From assembly GCA_024408855.1 (NCBI GenBank), contig JAKSUQ010000013.1, positions 1-53,118 of the forward strand: DNA of 53,118 nucleotides, given 5' to 3'. Position numbers and translations under genes: made by a program. Numbering within the stretch: the first letter of the stretch is position 1; each line of letters starts with the position of its first letter. The notes below the pieces were generated by a model, which made no database searches, was not told where the DNA came from, and was given only the letters and a program-made list of their open reading frames with translations. This DNA is from a bacterium (lineage in GTDB: Bacteria > Cyanobacteriota > Vampirovibrionia > Gastranaerophilales > Gastranaerophilaceae). Of this stretch, positions 25,146-31,926 are shown one piece after another.

Positions 25146-25586
25146 ATGAGAAAAAAAATTATAGCACTTGCATTTGTAATGTCATATTTTATATCTACAG
25201 CAGTAGCTGAAGAGTTTAAGGTAGCAATCGTTGATGTTCCTACCGTAGTAAACAGCTCAAAGCAATTCCAAGCATTACAAAAAGAACAACAACAAAAGAC
25301 AACAGAATTACATAATTGGCTAAAAAAAGTCAAGACAGATGTTGATAAACAAAAGACAAAAGAGAGCAAAGAAGCCTTAATAAAGAAATACAATACTGAG
25401 TTTGCAAAAAAACAAGACGCAATGAAAAAGAATTATATCACCAAAATGCAGGCTATTGATAAAAATATAACCGCAACTATTACGGAACAAGCAAAAGCAA
25501 ACGGATATAGTCTTGTATTAACAAAAGGAACAGTGCTTTATGGCGGAGATGATATTACAAAAGTTTTAACAGAAAAAGTTAAATAG
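25146..25586 (+). CDS. Skp/OmpH-like periplasmic chaperone
   Basis: A 146-residue protein with a signal peptide (MRKKIIALAFVMSYFISTAVA, cleavage likely after the AVA near residue 21) followed by a short beta strand with VAIVDVPTVVNSS, two long charged helices rich in Lys/Gln/Glu forming the tentacle-like coiled coil, and a final strand GYSLVLTKGTVLY. This is the Skp (OmpH) layout and length. Skp escorts unfolded outer-membrane proteins, so it supports a diderm cell. Its ribosome site is GGAG. The gene is followed by tRNA-Ser. Confidence 0.88.
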   Translation: MRKKIIALAFVMSYFISTAVAEEFKVAIVDVPTVVNSSKQFQALQKEQQQKTTELHNWLKKVKTDVDKQKTKESKEALIKKYNTEFAKKQDAMKKNYITKMQAIDKNITATITEQAKANGYSLVLTKGTVLYGGDDITKVLTEKVK

Positions 25587-25643
25587 CTAAATATCTGTTC
25601 TGATGCCTGACAATAAAATATTTTTATGATACAAATAAGATAT

Positions 25644-25730
25644 GGAGAGGTGTCCGAGTGGTTGAAGGTGCGGACCTCGAAAGTCTGTGTGAGTGAAAAC
25701 TTACCGTGGGTTCGAATCCCACCCTCTCCG
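25644..25730 (+). tRNA. tRNA-Ser(CGA)
   Basis: An 87-nt class II tRNA. The acceptor stem is GGAGAGG with CCTCTCC and a G discriminator, the anticodon stem CGGAC/GTCTG encloses CTCGAAA with anticodon CGA at 25678-25680, there is a long variable arm as in serine tRNAs, and a GTTCGAATCC T-arm. CCA is not encoded. It reads UCG codons. The accessory island with repeats begins just downstream, as is common next to tRNA genes. Confidence 0.95.
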
Positions 25731-25821
25731 TATTTCAAGCCCATCGAGAGATTTTTTTTATTAGCTATAACCTTTCTGTCCAATTATATTTTAACTGGAC
25801 TTTTGAGTCGGAAATTGTATA

Positions 25822-25853
25822 TGTCATTCTGAGACACAAAGTGCCAAAGAATC
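25822..25853. repeat. Dispersed CATTCTGAG-type repeat
   Basis: A 32-bp unit with the outer blocks TGTCATTCTGAG and AAAGAATCC separated by ACACAAAGTGCC. From memory, intergenic repeats with CATTCTGAG and GAAGAATC ends occur in many unrelated bacterial genomes; here the middle differs. Only one copy was seen in the window. Confidence 0.35.
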
Positions 25854-25894
25854 CAGCTTTTGCCGATTTAAACAGTCGGAAATTATTTGATTTC

Positions 25895-25939
25895 AAACTT
25901 GCACAAAATACACTTTTCTTGCACATTTTTGCACTAAAA
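25895..25939 (+). repeat. 45-bp repeat, copy A, with phased TGCAC units
   Basis: Matches 27419-27463 at 43 of 45 positions in direct orientation. It contains TGCAC-like pentamers at 25900, 25909 (TACAC), 25920 and 25930, spaced 9, 11 and 10 bp, so one per helical turn on one DNA face. It lies 46 bp downstream of the HELKH gene stop. A nearby GTCGGAAATTATT (25874) is also repeated at 27331. Confidence 0.85.
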
Positions 25940-25945
25940 ATTTAT

Positions 25946-25965
25946 TGGGTTGAAACCCCAACCTA
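25946..25965. repeat. GGGTTGAAAC-CAACCTA element, copy 1
   Basis: Short hairpin (GGTTG with CAACC) just past the HELKH gene stop; related elements are at 27561-27578 and 27739-27758, all ending CAACCTA. It may act as terminator for the minus-strand gene. Confidence 0.5.
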
Positions 25966-25984
25966 GTCTAGTCCTTTATTATGA

Positions 25985-27160
25985 TTATGGCATAAATTCT
26001 TTAAATATTTTTTCAATTTTATCACCAAAATTATAGGCTTCTACTTCAAGAGGATTGCTTCTATAATTTTCTCCACCTAGTCCCATAAAATCGAGACCTT
26101 CGTATTTTCTTTGAGCTTCTAAGTGTTTGTATGCATTTAAACCTTCTGGTGATGTTGCACTTATTTTTGGCATATTTAATGTTTCTGCGAAACTGGTTTC
26201 AAGTTTAGAAATTAAATTTTCTGTGCTTTTTTTAATCGCATTTTGTATGAATTCTTCACCTTTTCCGTTTTCTAATGCTTTTTTATAATTTAGACGAAAC
26301 ATTATATTATCAAGTGAGGATTCTTTAATTGCATTTCTTACACAATTTTCTGAAAGTGCCCTTGCGTATTCTTGAATACCAATCCCCTCAGTTCTAATCA
26401 TATTATTAAATTGTTCACAGTGTTTTAATTCATGTGCAATCAAATTTATCTGTTCTTCTCTTGACAGTTTATCTAAAAAGCCCATTGAATAGTTAATAGA
26501 GTTTGTTACAGGATTGTATCCACCAGTAACACTCATTAATCCATCACTACCTTTTATAATTATTGACTTTGGTGCGATTCCATTTAAATTCATGTGTTTA
26601 ACCATATTTTGATATGCTGTTTCTGTAAAGTCTTGTCCTGATTTACCGCTTAAGTCTGCAAAAATACCTTTAAATTCTTCCGGAATCACCTTAACGGCTT
26701 TTGGACTAATTTTTACTTTTTTTACTGCACTTTTATTATTTATATTCATTAAATGTTTTGCAATTTTATTTTTTATACTCAAAACTTTTTCCTTAAAAAG
26801 TAATTTTTCCCAACCGAATGTACTTTGTGGTAGAGACTCTATTGTACTAGCACATGCCGTTTCTAATGTTTTACTTAATTGTAAGTTCATACTTTCATAA
26901 ATTGTTTGCGCAAGACCTTCTGTGCCACCAATAGCTTTCATTCCTTTTTGATATCCTCTGTATGAAGCAAAATCCATGATTAAACCGGCACCGTTATTAT
27001 TGCCTAAACTTTCAAAAGCCTTTGTATTAAATAATGTTAATACTTTTCTTTGTTGATTGCTACTAACTTTATTTAAACGGTTTGCTGCTACAGTTAAATT
27101 ACCACTTAAAACATTATTATAAATGGAACCGGCGACTTTTCTGCACATTCTTTGATTCAT
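25985..27160 (-). CDS. Putative secreted or effector-like zinc metalloprotease (HELKH)
   Basis: A 391-residue protein with no recognised N-terminal domain. The centre carries INLIAHELKHCEQ, an HExxH zinc motif at residues 243-247, and the C-terminus has SNPLEVEAY (about 368-376), whose glutamate is placed like the third ligand of glu-zincins. No signal peptide or membrane segment is visible; the N-terminus is basic and helical. It is flanked by two near-identical 45-bp repeats and is followed upstream by a second HExxH gene, in an island between two flagellar export clusters. A role as a type III-exported protein is only inferred. The ribosome site is AAGGGGATC. Confidence 0.6.
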   Translation of the reverse strand: MNQRMCRKVAGSIYNNVLSGNLTVAANRLNKVSSNQQRKVLTLFNTKAFESLGNNNGAGLIMDFASYRGYQKGMKAIGGTEGLAQTIYESMNLQLSKTLETACASTIESLPQSTFGWEKLLFKEKVLSIKNKIAKHLMNINNKSAVKKVKISPKAVKVIPEEFKGIFADLSGKSGQDFTETAYQNMVKHMNLNGIAPKSIIIKGSDGLMSVTGGYNPVTNSINYSMGFLDKLSREEQINLIAHELKHCEQFNNMIRTEGIGIQEYARALSENCVRNAIKESSLDNIMFRLNYKKALENGKGEEFIQNAIKKSTENLISKLETSFAETLNMPKISATSPEGLNAYKHLEAQRKYEGLDFMGLGGENYRSNPLEVEAYNFGDKIEKIFKEFMP

Positions 27161-27418
27161 TTTAGATCCCCTTGTATATTAGTTCCCCGTTATATTTATA
27201 AAGTTTTTCTTCACACAAAAATTGTCTGATTATTACAAATTATTTACAAAATTATCAGTTTTGCTGTTATTAATCATCAAATCGAGTGTTGATTTACACC
27301 AATTATATTATATATTTTTATGTATATTAAGTCGGAAATTATTGAAGACACTATTAGCGTAAAATTATAATATATTTGAATTTCAGCCGTATCCGACTAG
27401 CTAACAATTTGTAATTTT

Positions 27419-27463
27419 AAACTTGCACAAAATACACTATTTTTGCACATTTTTGCACTAAAA
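27419..27463 (+). repeat. 45-bp repeat, copy B, with phased TGCAC units
   Basis: Direct copy of 25895-25939 with two mismatches. Pentamers lie at 27424, 27433 (TACAC), 27444 and 27454, with the same 9, 11, 10 bp spacing. Copies A and B flank the HELKH gene. Confidence 0.85.
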
Positions 27464-27560
27464 TATTGAGATTTATATAGTCTGTCAAAAGTTCTTGAAT
27501 TGTCGGCGTGGGCATTGTTTCACTTCTGGCAACCCTACAAACTAAATTGTACTAAAACGA

Positions 27561-27578
27561 TGGGTTTCACCCAACCTA
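27561..27578. repeat. GGGTTTCACCC-AACCTA element, copy 2
   Basis: TGGGT-TTC-ACCCA hairpin ending in ACCCAACCTA, like the elements next to both HExxH genes, but with no gene directly beside it. It may mark the remnant of a third cassette. Confidence 0.4.
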
Positions 27579-27668
27579 CGAACTGTTTTTTAATGAAATT
27601 TTTTGCCCAATTGCCCTATTTATCCAACCTTTAAAGGTCGGAAGTTGTTAATTTTCAGAAATTAAACA

Positions 27669-27713
27669 GTGTAAATTGTGCATATGATGTGCGAAAAGTG
27701 CATAGATTATGCA
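27669..27713 (-). repeat. Inverted phased GTGCA array, copy C
   Basis: On the plus strand GTGTA (27669), GTGCA (27678), GTGCG (27689), GTGCA (27698) and ATGCA (27709) are spaced 9, 11, 9 and 11 bp. On the minus strand these are TGCAC-type units, so this array is opposite in orientation to copies A and B. It lies about 40 bp downstream of the HETQH gene stop, mirroring copy A's place by the HELKH gene. Confidence 0.6.
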
Positions 27714-27738
27714 TTATATACATTTTGAAGAATTGTTT

Positions 27739-27758
27739 TGGGCTGAAAGCTCAACCTA
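27739..27758. repeat. GGGCTGAAAGCTCAACCTA element, copy 3
   Basis: Overlaps the last codons and stop of the HETQH gene. On the minus strand GGTTGA and TCAGCC pair around a GCTT loop. It is related to the elements at 25946 and 27561. Confidence 0.5.
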
Positions 27759-28803
27759 ATAGAAATTCAAATTCCTCTTTTGTAATCCTGCCGTCTTCGA
27801 ACATCTCCTTAAGTTCTTCTTTACCAACAATATGTTCAGTACTTTTCTTAGATGAGGGGGCAATAGCATATTCTTTCGGTTTTAAACCAAAGAAACGCTT
27901 AATATTATTTACCCACTGTCTACGAGCTTCACCTCTTAATACTTTAGCTGTTTCGCTATAAAGACGAGATACTGTTTCTGCTTTCGTATCACCATTAAAA
28001 GCAATGCCAGAGGCATTACAGTAGTTTTTCTCTGCAATTCCTCCTATTTTATAAGAATTTGCTTCGTCTTTCAATGCACTTCTTATCCACTTTAGGACTT
28101 TATAATTTCTCTTATCACAGCCAGGTATAACGATTTCTTTCCTAATCATTTCTCTTAAGTATTCTCTTAATTGATTTATATCTTTACACCCAGTTTTGCT
28201 TAGAATAATATCTAACGCTTCACCGTTGGCAAATCCTTCTGTTCCGTGATTATAACGAAGAACCTTCCACATTAGCATTTCCTGAGTTGATGTTGCTTTT
28301 CTATTTAATATTTCAGAGTCCTTCTGCATTAGTTTCTGGGCATATTTTTCCCCTCGTAGTTTTAAATATAATTCTGCTAATCTTGTGTCAATAGCAGATG
28401 TTCTTTTAAGCAGATGTTGTGTTTCGTGTACACAAGTATTAATTGCTTGTGCAGGCTTCATATCGGCAATTCTCAAATCTAATAAAGCATTTCCTGTCAC
28501 TGGACTTTTAGCAGCAGATGATAGCGCAGTATTTTCTGCAAGAAGTTTTGCATAATCTTCTGAGATTCCCATTTCCCTTGAAAGAAAATCTTTTAATATA
28601 TTCTTATCTCCTGCAACCTTAATGTGTTTCATTTTCGCAGGGCTTAAGTTTTGTTGCAAAAAGAATGAAACATCTTCCAATGAAGTTTTACCAGCTTGCA
28701 TTGTTCTTTGTGTTAAAAACTCTCCAAGCTCGGCACATTTATTCAAACGAACTTTTTTCGTCATAAGCCCTGTGGCTTTAAATAAAACTTGTCCTAGTCC
28801 CAT
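27751..28803 (-). CDS. Putative HExxH protein (HETQH) of unknown function
   Basis: A 350-residue protein with INTCVHETQHLLKR, an HExxH zinc-binding motif at residues 126-130. The rest is mostly helical and charged, and it ends with an EF-hand-like FEDGRITKEEFEF stretch. No signal peptide is seen. The ATG at 28803 has AGGAGA 8 bp upstream and is preferred to an in-frame start at 28863. No clear third ligand is visible, so enzymatic activity is uncertain. It is unrelated in sequence to the neighbouring HELKH protein apart from this motif, but shares the local repeat setting and orientation. Effector, housekeeping peptidase or toxin remain open. Confidence 0.55.
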   Translation of the reverse strand: MGLGQVLFKATGLMTKKVRLNKCAELGEFLTQRTMQAGKTSLEDVSFFLQQNLSPAKMKHIKVAGDKNILKDFLSREMGISEDYAKLLAENTALSSAAKSPVTGNALLDLRIADMKPAQAINTCVHETQHLLKRTSAIDTRLAELYLKLRGEKYAQKLMQKDSEILNRKATSTQEMLMWKVLRYNHGTEGFANGEALDIILSKTGCKDINQLREYLREMIRKEIVIPGCDKRNYKVLKWIRSALKDEANSYKIGGIAEKNYCNASGIAFNGDTKAETVSRLYSETAKVLRGEARRQWVNNIKRFFGLKPKEYAIAPSSKKSTEHIVGKEELKEMFEDGRITKEEFEFLLG

Positions 28804-28934
28804 AAATAATTCTCCTATTTCCCCTATGTATATATTAAGTATTTTTTTTACAGGAAATTGCAATGTTTAAATGGATTCAAGAAGCAATCGCAACACCATC
28901 GACTCAAGTATAGTAAAATCAGCACAAAAAGGAG

Positions 28935-29081
28935 ATGGTAGAAATAAAAAAGCAACAAACACTTAACATTAAGCGAACGAGAAAAATAACAGTATTGCAT
29001 GCAAAGTATTATTCAATACGTCAAATAGCCAAAAACTTGGGAAGAAGCCCAAGTTCAATAAATAGAATATTAAATAATTAT
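28935..29081 (+). pseudogene. Relic of an IS30-family transposase helix-turn-helix
   Basis: The frame encodes YYSIRQIAKNLGRSPSSINR, which matches the N-terminal helix-turn-helix of IS30-type transposases (SIRQIAKxLxRSPSTISREI). Only about 49 residues resemble the family; the frame then runs antisense into the flhA stop region with no catalytic DDE domain. The ATG abuts GGAG with no spacing, so translation is doubtful. The codons for LGRSPS coincide with the terminator at 29034-29055. Confidence 0.5.
29034..29055 (-). terminator. Intrinsic terminator of the fliE-flhA operon
   Basis: AACTTGGG and CCCAAGTT form a perfect 8-bp stem around AAGAAG (plus-strand view). On the minus strand the stem is followed by TTTTTGG, a classic terminator 27 bp after the flhA stop. 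Confidence 0.8.
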
Positions 29082-29090
29082 TTAATATTC
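29065..29090. repeat. Perfect 26-bp AT-rich palindrome at the flhA stop
   Basis: GAATATTAAATAA with TTATTTAATATTC, overlapping the stop codon of the second flhA. It would form a hairpin at the transcript end, just before the terminator. Confidence 0.7.
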
Positions 29091-31172
29091 TCCGCCTTCA
29101 CCTATCGTATCGACAGCTTCTACCCTAATATCCGTTATCAATTCCGAATACGAAATAACTACAATTGTCGGTATATGTCTTTCCAGCAATTGATACAAAG
29201 GTAGCCTTATTCTTGGAGAACAAAGAATTACTGGCTGCATACCAATATTTTGGTGAGCCCTCATCAGTGTCATCGCCGTGGATTCTATAAGATTTTGCAC
29301 CTGCATTGGGTTAAGCAAAAACATTGTTCCAAGTTCTGTTCGTTGACAACTGTCATCAAGTGTTTTTTCCCAATCAGGAGAAAGTGTGAGTGCATACAAA
29401 ACCTTATCCCTATCCACATTTGTAAGACAAATCTGACGTCCCAATGCAGCACGAAGCCTTTCTGAAAGTATATCAGGTTCTTTAGAAAATCTTGCATAAT
29501 CACAAAGTCTTTCAAAGACAAATATAATATCCTTTATAGATACTTTCTCACGAATAAGATTTACAAATATCTTACGCAAATCCGAAGTTGATATAATTGC
29601 CGGAACAAGGTCATTAACTAAAGTAGGATCTTGAGAACGTACAAGTTCCATGAGTTTAAGTACGTCGGTTTTTGTCATAACTTCATCAACGTGTTTTCTT
29701 ACGCACTCTTGCAAATGCGTAACCAATACATCCGTTGCATCAACTGCTGTAACATTTTTTGCCGCCTTGGCATCAGATTCATTAATCCAATATGCTTGCG
29801 TTTGATAAGTAGGATCAACACCGACAATGGCATCTTCCGGAAGACTTTTCTTAACGGAATCCCATTGGTCGGCAATAACCATATATTTGCCGGGATAAAC
29901 AAATCCGGATGCAACAACATTGTTACGAATAGATATTACATACTCGTTTGCTTCCAATGCAGAAGAGTCCATAATACGAATATTCGGCAAAATATAACCT
30001 AATTCGTCCGTTACTCTTTGACGTAAAGCTGCAATCTTTGCCAATAATTGACCTTCCTGATCCGGATCAGCAATAACAAGCAGTCCTGCACCGACTTGCA
30101 AGCTCAAAACATCAACACCAAGCCGTTCATACATCTTGTTAGGGTTAACTAAATCTTGCATATTCTGTCGAACACTCTCCAATTGCCCCAACTGAGATTG
30201 AACATCCGCATTGACCAATACAGAAAATCCGGCAATCGCAAGCCCTACTGTAAATATTAAAAACGGTAAAAACGGCAAGCCGGTTATAGGTGATGTTACG
30301 GTTATTAACCCCAAAAATAATGCCGCAAAGAATAAAGAATACGGTTTTGCCATAATCTGGTTGGTTAAATCACCACCAAGGGAATTATTGCCGGCTGACG
30401 CACGGGTCATGACAATACCGGCTGAAATAGACATTAACAATGACGGAAGCTGAGATGCCAAACCATCACCTATTGTTAAGACAGTATATTTATTAACCGC
30501 ATCTGCTATCGGCATTTGATTCATAAGACAACCGATAATTAAGCCTCCTATAATATTTATTAATGTAATTATAATACCAGCAATAGTATCACCTTTTACA
30601 AACTTCATAGAACCGTCCATTGAACCGAACAAACTTGATTCTCTCTGTAAATCTTCACGTCTTTTTACTGCTTCTTCCGGAGAAATAAGACCTGCATTAA
30701 AATCAGCATCAATTGTCATTTGTTTACCAGGCATTGCATCTAATGCGAAACGAGCTGCTACTTCAGCAATACGTTCTGCACCTTTTGTAATTACCATAAA
30801 TTGAACAACGGTTATAATTAAGAAAATTACTCCGCCTACAATCATGTTTCCGCCTGTTACGAATGTTCCAAATGCGTGGATTACTTGTCCCGCATCCCCT
30901 TTCGCTAAAATCAAACGGGTAGAAGCAATTGATAATACAAGCCTAAACATTGTCCCGATTAAGATTATAGATGGAAATGCCGCTAATTCAAGAGGCTTCT
31001 GTACATATAAAGAAATCATAAGCAAAACAATACCGAGGGTTATGTTCAAACTTATTGAAAAATTTATAACCCAATTCGGCATTTCAATAATGAGGATTAA
31101 GATAAGCGTCATTACGAAAAGTGCCAAAAATATTTCTGATATCGGTTTATTATTTGCTCCTTCCGCTGCCAT
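29082..31172 (-). CDS. flhA: Second FlhA-family export protein (FHIPEP)
   Basis: A 696-residue FlhA/SctV-family protein with about eight N-terminal membrane segments, the cytoplasmic loop ARFALDAMPGKQMTIDADFN with LISPEEAVKRR, and a complete soluble domain beginning near VDVLSLQVGAGLLVIADPD. It clearly differs from the FlhA at 12882 and has a shorter linker. The ATG at 31172 shares its first base with the FliH stop (TGATG), so a GTG one codon earlier is not needed. It ends the fliE-F-G-H operon, where fliI would be expected. Whether it works with the same FliPQR/FlhB core or a second exporter is unknown. Confidence 0.92.
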   Translation of the reverse strand: MAAEGANNKPISEIFLALFVMTLILILIIEMPNWVINFSISLNITLGIVLLMISLYVQKPLELAAFPSIILIGTMFRLVLSIASTRLILAKGDAGQVIHAFGTFVTGGNMIVGGVIFLIITVVQFMVITKGAERIAEVAARFALDAMPGKQMTIDADFNAGLISPEEAVKRREDLQRESSLFGSMDGSMKFVKGDTIAGIIITLINIIGGLIIGCLMNQMPIADAVNKYTVLTIGDGLASQLPSLLMSISAGIVMTRASAGNNSLGGDLTNQIMAKPYSLFFAALFLGLITVTSPITGLPFLPFLIFTVGLAIAGFSVLVNADVQSQLGQLESVRQNMQDLVNPNKMYERLGVDVLSLQVGAGLLVIADPDQEGQLLAKIAALRQRVTDELGYILPNIRIMDSSALEANEYVISIRNNVVASGFVYPGKYMVIADQWDSVKKSLPEDAIVGVDPTYQTQAYWINESDAKAAKNVTAVDATDVLVTHLQECVRKHVDEVMTKTDVLKLMELVRSQDPTLVNDLVPAIISTSDLRKIFVNLIREKVSIKDIIFVFERLCDYARFSKEPDILSERLRAALGRQICLTNVDRDKVLYALTLSPDWEKTLDDSCQRTELGTMFLLNPMQVQNLIESTAMTLMRAHQNIGMQPVILCSPRIRLPLYQLLERHIPTIVVISYSELITDIRVEAVDTIGEGGEY

Positions 31173-31921
31173 CACATTACCTCTAATGCTTTTTTAATTA
31201 TTTCCAATTGTGTGTCAATTGAAGCATCCACAATTCCGTTATTTGTTTGAAAAACACATCCGCCATCCCCAATTGCAGGATCTGCGATTACATTAATTTT
31301 TGATTCTATTCCGTATTGATAATTAATATTCGGAAGTACATCCTTAACAAATTGTGCATCTTTAGGATTTACTCTTACAGTAATCTTCGGTTCGCTCTTA
31401 GATATCGTTTTTAAAACATCAACAATTGTAGATATAAGAACCTGCGGGTCTGTACTCAATTCATTTTTGATAATTGTTTTTGCTATATCAACACTAATCT
31501 CCATAATGTCCGGTGCAATAAATTCAAAGACATCTTTTTTTGCCGACATAAAACTTACAAAATGGCTCTTGAATTCAGCTAAATCGTTTTTGGATTGCTC
31601 TAAGCCTTTTCTATAACCTTCCTCGTATGCAGATTTTTTTATATTTTCTGCTTCTTCCTCTGCTCTTGAAACAAGATTACGATCGTCAATTCTTCTGTAT
31701 CCTCTGCGACGAGAGCCCCTTCTCCGTTCCTGTCTTTGAGCAAAATCTATATTTTCTATATCAAAAAGATCTATTTCCTGTTCTTCTTGAACTTCTTCAA
31801 TAGGAGTCTCGAAAGTTTCTTTTTCAATATCATCAGGCTGCTGAACGGTATCTGTTGTTTCTTCAACAACAGGCTCTATAACATTTTTGTTTTTTATTTG
31901 ACTATTTTTTTTTATAATCAT
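31172..31921 (-). CDS. fliH: FliH/SctL-family export ATPase regulator
   Basis: A 249-residue protein with an acidic disordered N-terminus (about 1-60), a basic RRGSRRRGYRR patch, then the coiled region EEEAENIKKSAYEEGYRKGLEQ typical of FliH, and a C-terminal globular domain with NPKDAQFVKDVLP and IADPAIGDGGCVFQTNNGIVD (in parts). FliH binds and restrains the export ATPase FliI and links it to the C-ring. It follows the FliG-like gene by 5 bp and is fused end to start with the second flhA. The basic patch is longer than usual. FliI itself is not in the window. Confidence 0.88.
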   Translation of the reverse strand: MIIKKNSQIKNKNVIEPVVEETTDTVQQPDDIEKETFETPIEEVQEEQEIDLFDIENIDFAQRQERRRGSRRRGYRRIDDRNLVSRAEEEAENIKKSAYEEGYRKGLEQSKNDLAEFKSHFVSFMSAKKDVFEFIAPDIMEISVDIAKTIIKNELSTDPQVLISTIVDVLKTISKSEPKITVRVNPKDAQFVKDVLPNINYQYGIESKINVIADPAIGDGGCVFQTNNGIVDASIDTQLEIIKKALEVM

Positions 31922-31926
31922 TTATT

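Larger units (their letters stand above)
27161..27750. other. 590-bp repeat-rich intergenic region
   Basis: No credible gene is present. It contains a GTCGGAAATTATT copy (27331), the second 45-bp repeat (27419-27463), a GGGTTTCACCCAACCTA hairpin (27561-27578), AGGTCGGAAGTTG (27633-27645) and an inverted phased GTGCA array (27669-27713). A 15-bp piece (27323-27337) recurs at 43214-43228. The composition and repeats suggest a recombination or protein-binding region. Confidence 0.7.

Noticed and set aside
25626-25832. Frames across the tRNA-Ser gene
   Set aside because: They read through a complete tRNA and have no ribosome site.
25895-25939. TGCAC arrays as a possible CRISPR array
   Set aside because: Units are 5-6 bp with 4-5 bp gaps, with no spacers of 25-40 bp and no cas genes.
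29091-29204. Extension of the IS30-like frame as a real protein
   Set aside because: It runs antisense through the end of the well-supported flhA gene and loses any family likeness.
30844-31197. 117-residue plus-strand frame over the second flhA
   Set aside because: Antisense to the membrane region of flhA, which is strongly supported.
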